Assembly (NCBI RefSeq): GCF_002844555.1 | Contig: NZ_PJNI01000022.1 | Coordinates: 1-39,881 of the forward strand | Source of the DNA: Brumimicrobium salinarum | GTDB taxonomy: Bacteria; Bacteroidota; Bacteroidia; Flavobacteriales_D; Crocinitomicaceae | Reading direction: 5' to 3' | DNA length: 39,881 nt | In this document: positions 15,447-23,683 of the stretch, piece by piece | How the letters are laid out: the number at the start of each line of letters is the position of its first letter | How positions within the stretch are numbered: position 1 is the stretch's first letter | Notes under the pieces: model-generated | Database searches by the model: none | The model's input: the letters and a program-made list of their open reading frames with translations, nothing else | Told to the model about the DNA's origin: nothing | Program-made: the position numbers and the translations under genes

Positions 15447-16709
15447 CTACAAAACAAACCCAACCCCAGCCGTAGTATTACTCTTCCCATCAATCAAAAT
15501 AAAAGCGCCATTCCCTTTATTCTCTGCATAAGCATCAAAATGTAAAGCTTGCGCCAATTGGATTTCCACCAATCCCAAATCATTCATGGCTAAAGTGTCT
15601 ACATTTTCTGTAACTCCAGAAGTATCTGTGCTGATTTTATGTGTAATGGTCTTAATTTTTGACTTCATTTTTTTGACTCCGTGTTGCAAGAAATAAGTCG
15701 CATTTTCTTTTAACGGTTCGTCGTTCATCCAACAGATTTTTGCTTGAATTTTCTTCGCTTCTTTGGGCAATTCCTCCGATTTTACAATTAAATCTCCTCT
15801 TGAAACATTCACATCATCCAATAAAGTAATAGTAATTGAAGAACCTTTGCTGGCCGCTAGATATTGTTGATCAAAAAATGAAATTGATTTAATTTGAGAT
15901 TTTCTACCTGAAGGTAAAACGGTAACATCATCGCCAACTTTCAGTTCACCGCCTTTAAGTTTTCCAGCATATCCTCTGAAATCATGAAATTCATCTGTCT
16001 TAGGACGAATAACCGTTTGAATCTGTAAACGTGCTTTGGCCTCTTCTTGAACATCCTCCAATTTAATGCTTTCCAAATACTCCATCATTGTAGGACCAGC
16101 ATACCATGCAAGATTCTCTGATTTCTCTACCACATTATCACCATGTAAAGCGCTCACAGGAATAAAAGTTATGTTTTGATTTTTATAGTTGGAGTCTTTG
16201 ATGAGGTCTTGAAAATCTGCTACAATTTCCTCGTATTTTTCTTGCTTAAAATCGATGAGGTCCATTTTATTTACCGCAACAACTACTTCCTTTGTGCGCA
16301 GTAAGTCGTTGATAAAAAAGTGACGTTTCGTTTGTTCAATCACTCCATTTCTGGCATCAATTAAAATAATGGAAGCTTGCGAAGTAGAAGTTCCCGTCAC
16401 CATATTTCTCGTGTATTCGATATGTCCTGGTGTGTCGGCAATAATATAAGAGCGATTTCGAGTAGAAAAGTAAATATGTGCTACATCAATCGTGATACCT
16501 TGTTCGCGTTCAGCTACCAATCCATCAGTAGCCAAAGAGAAATCTAAATAATCAAAGCCTTTTTGCTGACTACTTTTCTCAATCGCTGCGAGTTTATCAT
16601 CTGTTAATGAATGTGTATCGTATAAAATACGACCAATTAATGTTGATTTTCCATCATCTACACTTCCCGCGGTGCTGATTTTTAAAACTTTATCTTTCTT
16701 GTTTTCCAT
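15447..16709 (-). CDS. cysN: Sulfate adenylyltransferase subunit 1 (GTPase)
   Basis: A 420-aa EF-Tu-like GTPase that drives ATP sulfurylase: sulfate plus ATP gives APS, activated by GTP hydrolysis. Seen: P-loop AGSVDDGKST (14-23), switch region EREQGITID, DTPGH (93-97), NKMD (148-151), then EF-Tu-like beta-barrel domains 2 and 3. There is no fused C-terminal APS kinase (CysC), so APS phosphorylation needs another gene or is bypassed. It is the last gene of the run DUF2061-cysH-cysD-cysN, 35 bp after cysD. Confidence 0.96.
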   Translation of the reverse strand: MENKKDKVLKISTAGSVDDGKSTLIGRILYDTHSLTDDKLAAIEKSSQQKGFDYLDFSLATDGLVAEREQGITIDVAHIYFSTRNRSYIIADTPGHIEYTRNMVTGTSTSQASIILIDARNGVIEQTKRHFFINDLLRTKEVVVAVNKMDLIDFKQEKYEEIVADFQDLIKDSNYKNQNITFIPVSALHGDNVVEKSENLAWYAGPTMMEYLESIKLEDVQEEAKARLQIQTVIRPKTDEFHDFRGYAGKLKGGELKVGDDVTVLPSGRKSQIKSISFFDQQYLAASKGSSITITLLDDVNVSRGDLIVKSEELPKEAKKIQAKICWMNDEPLKENATYFLQHGVKKMKSKIKTITHKISTDTSGVTENVDTLAMNDLGLVEIQLAQALHFDAYAENKGNGAFILIDGKSNTTAGVGFVL

Positions 16710-16744
16710 TGTGAATGCTTTTGCTAAAATGTTTTGAGTGCTTT

Positions 16745-17656
16745 CTAAAAATAGCCTTGTTGTTTTCGTTTTTCCATGGCTGCTTCAGAGCGTTTATCAT
16801 CAATTCTTGCGCCTCGTTCTGAGAGTGTAGATGCGGCGATTTCTTCCACGACTTTATCGATATCAAAAGCTAAAGACTCTACAGCTGCGGTGCAACTCAT
16901 GTCTCCCACCGTTCTAAAACGAACAATTTTTTCGGTTACCATTTCATCATCGTCACGGAAAACATATTCGTCATGTGCCGACCAAATTAATCCGTCGCGT
17001 TCAAATACTTTTCTTTTGTGTGCGAAATAAATCGAAGGAATTTCCATTTTTTCCTGTTGGATATAACTCCAAACATCTAATTCTGTCCAGTTTGAAATTG
17101 GAAAAACACGCACGTTCTGCCCAAAATCAATTTGTCCATTTAGCATATCGAAAACCTCTGGACGTTGGTTTTTTTCATCCCATTGCCCAAAATCATCCCT
17201 TACTGAGAAAATGCGTTCTTTTGCTCTGGCTTTTTCTTCATCTCGTCGTGCACCACCAATACAAGCATCAAACCCATGCTCTTCTATGGCTTGCAGTAAA
17301 GTTTCAGTCTGTAACATATTTCGACTGGCGTATTTTCCTTTTTCTTCTTGCACATCGCCGGCGTCAATATTGTCTTGCACGTAATGTACATGCAATTCTA
17401 ATCCCAATTCTTCCACCAATTGATCTCTAAACTCTATGGTTTCTGGGAAATTGTGACCCGTATCGATATGTAAAAGAGGGAATGGAATTTTCGCAGGATA
17501 AAAGGCTTTTTGAGCTAATCTTACCAAGGTAATAGAGTCTTTTCCGCCTGAAAATAGGATTACAGGCTTGTCAAATTGACCTGCAACTTCTCGGAAAATA
17601 TAAATCGCTTCATCCTCTAATGGATTGTTAATTACTTTATCGTTCATCTTGTTCAC
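16745..17656 (-). CDS. cysD: Sulfate adenylyltransferase subunit 2
   Basis: A 303-aa catalytic subunit of ATP sulfurylase, partner of CysN. The PP-loop SGGKDS is at 36-41. Other family signatures are PFPLLHIDTGHNFPETI, ACIGGARRDEEKARAKERIF, VFPISNWTELDVWSYIQQE, and the C-terminal RGARIDDKRSEAAMEKRKQQ. Start choice is between 17656 (MNKMNDK) and 17647; both are possible and differ by three residues. It begins 3 bp after the cysH stop, so translation is probably coupled. Confidence 0.97.
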   Translation of the reverse strand: MNKMNDKVINNPLEDEAIYIFREVAGQFDKPVILFSGGKDSITLVRLAQKAFYPAKIPFPLLHIDTGHNFPETIEFRDQLVEELGLELHVHYVQDNIDAGDVQEEKGKYASRNMLQTETLLQAIEEHGFDACIGGARRDEEKARAKERIFSVRDDFGQWDEKNQRPEVFDMLNGQIDFGQNVRVFPISNWTELDVWSYIQQEKMEIPSIYFAHKRKVFERDGLIWSAHDEYVFRDDDEMVTEKIVRFRTVGDMSCTAAVESLAFDIDKVVEEIAASTLSERGARIDDKRSEAAMEKRKQQGYF

Positions 17657-17659
17657 TTT

Positions 17660-18268
17660 TTAATTATGGATTCCACATTCCCTATTTGCTAATGCCTTCG
17701 TAGGATCATAATAATTGCTTTCGTTAGGCAATTTATGCTTCTCTAGATAAATATCCAATTCCTGGTCAGAATAATTGTAAAAAGGGCTCACTTTAAGAAT
17801 GCCATCTTTACCCTGTGAAACGATATCGATTCCATCACGAAATGCAGTTTGACCTTTTCTGAGATTTGTAAACCAAACATCCGGAGCATGTTCCTTCATT
17901 GCCCTTTGGAAAGGTTCTAGCTTTACTTGGTCGCTAAATATTTTGTGTTCAGGAGTATCAACCTCGGGAATACCTAACATTACATTTCGAAATCCAACGG
18001 ATTGTTGTGGGACATAAATATGAATATTCAATTCTAAGATTTCAATTAATTCTTTCGCATGACGATAAGTTGCCGCAGTGTTGTACCCGGTATCGCACCA
18101 AATTACATCAAGTTTTGGTGAGACTTGCGTAGTTAAATGTAAAATTGCACTTTCATACGGTCTAAAATTCGTAGTAATGACTGGCGTTTTTGCTTTGCGA
18201 ATTGCCCATTCAACAATTTCTTGAGGGCTTTTTCCTCGCAGTGAACTGTTTATTTTTTCTATATCCAT
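17660..18268 (-). CDS. cysH: Phosphoadenylyl-sulfate (PAPS/APS) reductase family protein
   Basis: A 202-aa cytosolic reductase forming sulfite from activated sulfate. Seen: a PP-loop-like TTNFRPYESAILHL, DVIWCDTGYNTAATYRHAKE, FTNLRKGQTAFRDGID, and the catalytic C-terminal motif RECGIHN with Cys198. The paired CC and CxxC cysteines of Fe-S-containing APS reductases are missing, so by sequence it is the cluster-free PAPS type, although no APS kinase lies nearby. It is 7 bp after the DUF2061 gene and 3 bp before cysD. Confidence 0.92.
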   Translation of the reverse strand: MDIEKINSSLRGKSPQEIVEWAIRKAKTPVITTNFRPYESAILHLTTQVSPKLDVIWCDTGYNTAATYRHAKELIEILELNIHIYVPQQSVGFRNVMLGIPEVDTPEHKIFSDQVKLEPFQRAMKEHAPDVWFTNLRKGQTAFRDGIDIVSQGKDGILKVSPFYNYSDQELDIYLEKHKLPNESNYYDPTKALANRECGIHN

Positions 18269-18275
18269 AATCTTA

Positions 18276-18530
18276 TCATTTACCCCATTTTATTCCATTC
18301 CACAGGCGTTCGTGAAAGTAATAAAGGAGTGTTTTTGTCAATAATTCAAAGGTTCCAATTGAAAAAGCTATCGTTAACTCTCCTGAAATCAACCAAGAAA
18401 TGAGGATAGTATCTAAAGTCCCAAGAATTCTCCATGAAATTGCTTTTATAACGCTTCTTCCGTGTTTTTCCTTTTTTATTGGAACACTTTTTTCTGCTTT
18501 TATTCTATTATAAACTTGATCTATTATCAT
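18276..18530 (-). CDS. DUF2061 small membrane protein
   Basis: An 84-aa protein with the DUF2061 signature GRSVIKAISWRILGTLDTIL, then two hydrophobic stretches (LISWLISGELTIAFSIGTFE and TLLYYFHERLWNGIKWGK). In Bacteroidota this family commonly opens sulfate-assimilation operons, sometimes fused to APS kinase; a role in sulfate handling is suspected but not shown. It is the first gene of the cys operon, just downstream of the candidate operator. Confidence 0.9.
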   Translation of the reverse strand: MIIDQVYNRIKAEKSVPIKKEKHGRSVIKAISWRILGTLDTILISWLISGELTIAFSIGTFELLTKTLLYYFHERLWNGIKWGK

Positions 18531-18541
18531 ACCTCATATTT

Positions 18542-18562
18542 ACCCTATCGATTAAGTAGGGT
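18542..18562 (-). promoter_or_regulatory. Candidate Rrf2-type operator of the cys operon
   Basis: An inverted repeat, ACCCTA (18542-18547) and TAGGGT (18557-18562), separated by 9 bp. It lies immediately downstream of the -7 element, over the expected transcription start, 12 bp before the DUF2061 ATG. The position suits repression, and the Rrf2 regulator two hundred bases upstream is the natural candidate. Inference from position and symmetry. Confidence 0.5.
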
Positions 18563-18567
18563 TTTTG

Positions 18568-18575
18568 CAAATGTA
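18568..18575 (-). promoter_or_regulatory. Candidate -7 element of the cys operon
   Basis: On the minus strand TACATTTG matches TAnnTTTG exactly, 38 bp before the first cys-operon ATG. No clear -33 TTTG is seen, so an activator may also be involved. Confidence 0.5.
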
Positions 18576-18654
18576 TTTTTATTTTTTGAAATAGAACATG
18601 ATTCAAGTCATTTTTTGTGAATAAGAGAAAACTACTTAGCGTTTTTTATTGTTG

Positions 18655-18730
18655 CCTTCGACAGGTTAGCCCATTGCTTTCTACAGGTTCAATCAACGGG
18701 AGAAACACTCGGTGATTGAGCCTGTCGAAG
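18655..18730. repeat. Dispersed palindromic repeat (CCTTCGACAGG type)
   Basis: The outer arms CTTCGACAGG (left) and CCTGTCGAAG (right) are complementary. An inner pair, GGTTCAATCA and TGATTGAGCC, forms a second stem with one G-T pair. Repeats with the core TTCGACAGGCTCAATCACC are, from memory, scattered in many Flavobacteriales genomes. It lies between rrf2 and the cys operon and may act as a terminator for the regulator. Confidence 0.6.
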
Positions 18731-18759
18731 ACACCAGATTCATTGCTAAAGCTGATCTT

Positions 18760-19182
18760 TTACTTGGAACTTTCCATTGTCAATTGTGCCAAACTTTTCC
18801 CTTTCAACACTTTTAAAGTACTATCGCGTACTTCAAGCATCAACCGATTAGTTCCACAGGTTTCTTCATCTGGACAATCGTCGCATTTTTCGTAATAATT
18901 TAAGCTCACACAAGGCACCATAGCAATAGGGCCGCTGAGTAATCGAATCACATCACTCATCCAAATTTCTTCTGGATCTTTGCGTAAATAATAACCACCG
19001 CCTTTTCCTTTTTTAGAAGAGAGAATACCACCTTTTCTCAACAGCAACAAGATCGTTTCAAGAAACTTATGCGAAATATTTTCTTTCTCAGCAATCGTAG
19101 CGATAGGAATGGGGCCAAGTTCTCTGTGCCGACAGATATAAGTCAAAGCTTTAATGCCGTATTTTGTCTTTTTTGATAACAC
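18760..19182 (-). CDS. Rrf2 family transcriptional regulator
   Basis: A 140-aa winged-helix regulator: MLSKKTKYGIKALTYICRHR, IATIAEKENISHKFLETIL, and the wing KGGILSSKKGKGGGYYLRKD. The C-terminal half has Cys91, Cys100, Cys103 and Cys109, so an Fe-S cluster or thiol switch is plausible, as in IscR and related proteins. The start codon is GTG at 19182. In Bacteroidota, Rrf2 genes beside cysDN are thought to control sulfur assimilation; the inverted repeat over the cys promoter is a candidate target. It is transcribed in the same direction as the cys operon but separated from it by 230 bp. Confidence 0.9.
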   Translation of the reverse strand: MLSKKTKYGIKALTYICRHRELGPIPIATIAEKENISHKFLETILLLLRKGGILSSKKGKGGGYYLRKDPEEIWMSDVIRLLSGPIAMVPCVSLNYYEKCDDCPDEETCGTNRLMLEVRDSTLKVLKGKSLAQLTMESSK

Positions 19183-19186
19183 AGTA

Positions 19187-19194
19187 CAAATTTA
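19187..19194 (-). promoter_or_regulatory. Candidate -7 element of the rrf2 gene
   Basis: On the minus strand TAAATTTG matches TAnnTTTG and ends 4 bp before the GTG start, which would give a leaderless or nearly leaderless mRNA. It also lies within the short gap after the phosphatase gene. Confidence 0.4.
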
Positions 19195-19210
19195 AGAAAT
19201 AAAATGACAG

Positions 19211-21034
19211 TTAAACCTCTACAACAAGGATGCACATATCGTCAATTTGTTCCATTTCACCTTTCCATTTGTTGAATGTTTCCAATAACACTTGTTTTTG
19301 TTTTGGAATAGTTAAGGTGTTTGTTTTTATAAGTAACTTTCTAAAGTTAGCAGGGTTATACTTTTTTTGTTTTGGTCCGCCGAATTGATCTTGAAAACCA
19401 TCAGTGAAAAGATAGATGCGGTCACCTTTTTCCAATTGTATTTCTTTTTGGCTAAAAGGTTTACTGTTTGGGAATCTTCCAATAGGTTGTTTGTCTGCTT
19501 TAAATGTGATGAGTTCGTTTGTTTGATGTTTAATAATGTAAAGTGGATTGTTGGCACCAGACCAATAAAGATAATTATTTTCTCTATTTAGTATACAGAA
19601 TGAAATATCCATTCCATCATTAAAATGAGTATTATTTATATTGATTTGTTCAAGAAATAATTCTTTTGTTTTATCAAGTATTTTATGTGGTTCAAATAAA
19701 GAAAATTCTAACACAGATCGATTTAGTGCTGTTTGGCACATCACGCTTATCATTGCTCCTGGCACACCATGTCCAGTACAGTCTCCAACGGCAAACAAAA
19801 CATAAGGATGATGTTTTTGAACCCAATAAAAATCTCCCGCGACGATATCTTTAGGCAAATGTATAACAGAAGAATTTTTTAATTTTTCTTGAATCTCCTC
19901 ATTACTTGGCATCATAGAATCTTGAATGTACTTGGCATATTGAATAGATTTGAGAATTTCTTCTCTTTTTTCTTCAATTACCTTCCCTTTTTCAATTAAA
20001 AGTTTTTGATATTCGATTTGACGAATATGTAAGGCTAATACCAAAAGAGCAACAATAACAAGACTTGTGAAACCTATTAGAAGTAGTGTTTGGAGCTTAT
20101 TGATAGAGGTGAGGAAATCCTTTTCTGGAATAAGAATAGACATTGTTAACCTCTGTTCTCTGGATAGATTAAAGGTGTCTGAAGATCCCCAATAACTTTC
20201 CTCATCAATCTTGATTTTTTTGGGTTCAGGACTTAACAGTATTGTTTTAATATAGGCTGGTAAATCATCATCTATTTTTTTAATCTCAACGTGGTTTTTT
20301 GGTGTGACAGATATTAAAATCGTGTCGTTATATGTCAAATAGGTCTTACTTTTTTCGGTTGGTTTAATTCGATTAAGAAGCTTAACAACCTCATCTAAGT
20401 AAAAACTATATGTAATGGTAATGCCTAGGTCTTTTTCTGATTGATCTTTCCAACTTTGGGATACCGACATTCCTAGTTTTTGATTGATGTTAAAACGATA
20501 TGGAGCAGTCCAGTATTTTTCATTGTCAGTTTTCTGGGCACCCTTATACCATGGTCTTTCTTTAGGATTATGTTTTGTTTTAGTACTCCACGAATAAACT
20601 TCAACTAAAGTATTACCCTTTACTACGTATTCTTTCCAAGTAGGTGTGGTGTCTTTTTCTGAAGGATTATAGGTTCTAGAATACCATTTCTCATTTCCTT
20701 GGAATAAAACGTATTCCTGTCCTTTACTATTGGCTAAACCAAATGAATTTATCTCAGGGTTTTTTCTTAATCCTGGAAATACTTCATTGTTTATACTTTT
20801 TTCATCCCAGTGCGAAAAAGGAATGTGAGCCATTTTTTCTAATGTATATTCCAATTGATTTGAGATTGGAGTAAAAAAACTAATTATCCCGTGTTTTGAA
20901 TTGGAGTATGTTTTTGAAACTATTGTTTTGGAAACGTTTAATTTTGTCTCTGACAACTTATAAAACATGTACACTATCGAAACCCCTGATATAATCAGTA
21001 TGATAAAGGTTAATCTTTTTAGTGCTTTATTCAT
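19211..21034 (-). CDS. Membrane-bound SpoIIE/PP2C-type phosphatase with Cache-like sensor
   Basis: A 607-aa protein. A transmembrane helix at about 8-28 precedes a 280-residue extracytoplasmic region with Cache character (RPWYKGAQKTDNEKYWTAPY, KLGMSVSQSW), and a second helix lies at about 315-337 (TLLLIGFTSLVIVALLVLAL). A short coiled coil (EKGKVIEEKREEILKSIQYA) leads to a cytoplasmic SpoIIE domain: KDIVAGDFYWV, VGDCTGHGVPGAMISVMCQT, DGMDISFCILN, LFTDGFQDQFGG, QIDDMCILVVEV, with the metal-binding Asp residues present. It would dephosphorylate an anti-sigma-factor-antagonist or similar protein in response to an external signal. No partner switch gene is adjacent. Confidence 0.9.
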   Translation of the reverse strand: MNKALKRLTFIILIISGVSIVYMFYKLSETKLNVSKTIVSKTYSNSKHGIISFFTPISNQLEYTLEKMAHIPFSHWDEKSINNEVFPGLRKNPEINSFGLANSKGQEYVLFQGNEKWYSRTYNPSEKDTTPTWKEYVVKGNTLVEVYSWSTKTKHNPKERPWYKGAQKTDNEKYWTAPYRFNINQKLGMSVSQSWKDQSEKDLGITITYSFYLDEVVKLLNRIKPTEKSKTYLTYNDTILISVTPKNHVEIKKIDDDLPAYIKTILLSPEPKKIKIDEESYWGSSDTFNLSREQRLTMSILIPEKDFLTSINKLQTLLLIGFTSLVIVALLVLALHIRQIEYQKLLIEKGKVIEEKREEILKSIQYAKYIQDSMMPSNEEIQEKLKNSSVIHLPKDIVAGDFYWVQKHHPYVLFAVGDCTGHGVPGAMISVMCQTALNRSVLEFSLFEPHKILDKTKELFLEQININNTHFNDGMDISFCILNRENNYLYWSGANNPLYIIKHQTNELITFKADKQPIGRFPNSKPFSQKEIQLEKGDRIYLFTDGFQDQFGGPKQKKYNPANFRKLLIKTNTLTIPKQKQVLLETFNKWKGEMEQIDDMCILVVEV

Positions 21035-21310
21035 TAAAAGTTTATCGTTTAATTTTAATTACTAATGTATTAATTACAAAACCATGGTTGTAATAATATA
21101 CGTTAAATATAATAAATAGTTGGTGGTTAGCGCCATAATGTTTTTTAATTATGATTTATGGTGTGTTTTGAATAAACATATAGAAAGCTTTTTATGAGTA
21201 CTTTATTTTGTGAAAGGTTAGATCTAAATCCTATTTTGTCGATTTAATATAGAAAGATTTTACGTTAATTTAGAATATTCAATAAAATCATATTTCCTCC
21301 AAAACCTTAT

Positions 21311-21318
21311 TATCTTTG
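21311..21318 (+). promoter_or_regulatory. Candidate -7 element of hemH
   Basis: TATCTTTG fits TAnnTTTG, 36 bp before the ferrochelatase ATG. The 320-bp gap 21035-21354 between the divergent phosphatase and hemH genes holds no other feature that I can support. Confidence 0.5.
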
Positions 21319-21354
21319 TGGTGTTAATGTAGAAAATACACAATTCGTTTTTCA

Positions 21355-22395
21355 ATGGAGCAGAAAAGAAAAAAAAGAACAGGAGTATTACTAATTCAAT
21401 TAGGTACGCCTGATAGTCCAACAAAGAGTGATGTTAAAACCTACTTAAATGAATTCTTAAATGACCCACGGGTAATTGATTATCCGTACTTAAAAAGAAA
21501 GCTTTTGGTAAACGGAATCATTATACCTTTTCGTGTTAAAGAATCAGCTAAGATTTATAAAGAACTTTGGGATTTAAGTGGTGGCGTTTCTCCATTGCTA
21601 AAGTACACGGAAAGCAAAACAAAGTTACTTCAAGAACGATTTGATAAAACCGAGGAAGACGTGACTGTTCACATGGCAATGCGCTACAGAAAACCTTCCA
21701 TGGAATCGGTTTTAGAGGAGATGCGTAAAGAAAACTATGACAAAATTATCATATTTCCATTATTCCCTCACCATGCAAGTGCAACTACTGGAACAGCAAT
21801 TGAAAAAGCGGTAAAAATCATCAGTAAATGGTGGGTGATGCCTGAAATATCAACGGTGAATGATTTTTATGATCATGAGGCGTACATTGACGCAATGGTT
21901 GAGCGTACCAAAGAGTTTGATATTAGTAGTTACGACAGAATTATGTTTTCTTATCATGGCTTGCCAGATCAGCATGTAGACAAAGTTTACGATGATGGAT
22001 TGTGTACAGACCAACCGTGTGAAACAGAGATTAATCAAAAAAATAAATTGTGTTATAAGGCACAAGTTTATGCTACAACACGAGCGTTAGCAGATAAGTT
22101 AGGCTTAAAAGAAAGTGACTACACAGTTGCTTTCCAATCACGATTAGATAAAAATTGGTTAGAGCCATTCTCTGATAAAGTTATCGAAAAATGGGCAAAA
22201 GAAGGAGCAAAGCGCGTTTTAGCATTTAGTCCGGCTTTTGTTGCAGATTGTTTGGAAACACTGGTAGAAATTGGTGTTGAATACGATGAAGATTTCAGAG
22301 CGCTCGGCGGCGAGAAGGTTCAGCTAGTGCCGAGTACAAATGATCATCCGAGGTTTATTGATTGTTTGGAAGATTTGGTAAGGGAACGATTGTAA
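21355..22395 (+). CDS. hemH: Ferrochelatase
   Basis: A 346-aa enzyme inserting ferrous iron into protoporphyrin IX, the last step of protohaem synthesis. Seen: GVLLIQLGTPDSPT, YLNEFLNDPRVIDYP, WDLSGGVSPLL, FPLFPHHASATTGTA, the metal-site histidine 201 in SYHGLPDQH, a Cys-containing loop CTDQPCETEINQKNKLCY, FQSRLDKNWLEP, and the second active-site acidic segment DCLETLVEIGVEY. The loop cysteines are typical of Bacteroidota ferrochelatases. An A8 run near the 5' end is read without a shift. It appears to be monocistronic. Confidence 0.96.
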   Translation: MEQKRKKRTGVLLIQLGTPDSPTKSDVKTYLNEFLNDPRVIDYPYLKRKLLVNGIIIPFRVKESAKIYKELWDLSGGVSPLLKYTESKTKLLQERFDKTEEDVTVHMAMRYRKPSMESVLEEMRKENYDKIIIFPLFPHHASATTGTAIEKAVKIISKWWVMPEISTVNDFYDHEAYIDAMVERTKEFDISSYDRIMFSYHGLPDQHVDKVYDDGLCTDQPCETEINQKNKLCYKAQVYATTRALADKLGLKESDYTVAFQSRLDKNWLEPFSDKVIEKWAKEGAKRVLAFSPAFVADCLETLVEIGVEYDEDFRALGGEKVQLVPSTNDHPRFIDCLEDLVRERL

Positions 22396-22432
22396 TCTTT
22401 TGTAATATTTCATACCGGCTCAATGCTGCGCA

Positions 22433-23283
22433 CTATTTTTTCTTATTTAACCTCCAAGTATATCCCAATACCAATTCTGAAGCGATATAACCAAAAGTTT
22501 GTTTTCCATAACTTCCTTTGTGGTCTGGACGCGTTCTCACTTTGACTTGGTGCATGAATCCTGTGGAGAAGTTGGTTTGTAAGAAGATGTGGTTAAAGAA
22601 CTCCAACCTTAACCCTGGATGCAATGAAATTCCATAGCCTGAAAGAGAAATGGTTCTTCTATCAAATTGATTATTGAAATTCAAATCATTGTAAGACAAA
22701 ATAGCTCCTGTTGCCACTGCAGCTTGTGCTCTAATGCGAAACCAATTTCTTTCACCAATAGAAAGCAAGTCAAAATAACGGGCTAATTCCACGCGAATAT
22801 AATTTAAGCCATCGGAGTTCTCGTAGTGGATATCATCATAATTGGTTGGGGACTTTTGATTATTATATTGACCACTCCACAAATTACTAATTCCTGGTTC
22901 AACATATCCATCGATGATTACATCTTGCGGGTGATCCATTAAATACTTCATGTGGTCGTACCCTAATGTTAACGCCCATTTATCTTTGAAAAAGTAACCC
23001 AATCTTAGATTGAACTGAGGAATTGTTATTTTTTTATGTTAAGATATGTCGATGATAATTTCTCAGGATTATCAGAGGCTGTCATGTTTTTCATTGTGAA
23101 ATCATATCCAGTTCCTATCAATCTTAAATCACTTTTGGTGTAGGCACTGCGGTTGTAACCCCAATAAAAGTAAAACCCACCTTTGTCTGTTTGATTTAGG
23201 TTCTGGGCAAATGAAAAAGGTGTATTAATTAGGAATACAATAAAAAGAAATATAAAAACAAACTTGCTTTGTGACTTTGCCAT
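22433..23283 (-). pseudogene. Outer-membrane beta-barrel protein, frameshifted at an A7 run
   Basis: Two consecutive frames encode one barrel. The first 85 codons (23283-23026) contain a signal peptide (FLINTPFSFAQ) and FYFYWGYNRSAYTKSDLRL, ending SSTYLNIKK-stop. The next frame continues ITIPQFNLRLGYFFKDKWAL and runs to 22433 (SELVLGYTWRLNKKK). Adding one A to the A7 run (plus-strand T7 at 23029-23035) joins them into a 283-aa protein resembling conserved Flavobacteriales outer-membrane proteins with FYFxWGYNR and LGYxHMKY motifs. The zero-frame codons ATA-AAA-AAA-TAA also make an A-AAA-AAA slippery site. It may be a real mutation, phase variation, slippage or a base-call error. Function unknown. 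Confidence 0.75.
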
Positions 23284-23397
23284 GTATAATTGTATATAAA
23301 AATTAAGTGGCGCAAACTTACACTAAAAGATCAAATTTTAGGAGTGGAGATGATAAAAAGATATTTAGGAGTGTAGTTAATTCCCGACACTTAATTT

Positions 23398-23411
23398 TGA
23401 TCCTTGATCCT
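23398..23411. repeat. TTGATCC direct repeat beside tRNA-Leu
   Basis: Two directly adjoining TTGATCC units occur just past the tRNA-Leu terminator, related to the 13-bp repeat at 6532-6565 near tRNA-Ser. Nothing else is recognised in 23284-23444. Confidence 0.4.
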
Positions 23412-23444
23412 ATTTCTTGTTACTCAAGCGTTACTCCTAAAATC

Positions 23445-23480
23445 AAAAAAACCCATAAACATTGATGTTTATGGGGCTTT
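23445..23480. terminator. Terminator downstream of tRNA-Leu
   Basis: A perfect 9-bp stem, CCCATAAAC (23452-23460) / GTTTATGGG (23467-23475), is bordered by A7 on the left, giving a T7 tail for the minus-strand tRNA transcript. Confidence 0.88.
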
Positions 23481-23484
23481 TTAG

Positions 23485-23566
23485 TACCCGGGGCGGGAAT
23501 CGAACCCGCACTCTCGAAAGAACTGGATTTTGAATCCAGCGCGTCTACCAGTTCCGCCACCCGGGC
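23485..23566 (-). tRNA. tRNA-Leu (CAA anticodon)
   Basis: An 82-nt class II tRNA. The acceptor is GCCCGGG / CCCGGGT with a G-T end pair and discriminator A. The D arm GTGGCGGAACTGGTAGACGC is typical of leucine, the anticodon stem-loop is CTGGATTCAAAATCCAG (CAA), and there is a variable arm and a T arm GCGGGTTCGATTCCCGC. The 3' CCA is not encoded (CTA follows). Confidence 0.94.
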
Positions 23567-23683
23567 TTTTATTGGGTGTGCAAATTTAAATAAAAAAAAG
23601 CACCTACAACAAAAGTAGAGGAGTTTTTAAAAATATTTTTACCTCAAACTTACATTTTAAATATTTATGCGCTTAATTAGTGC

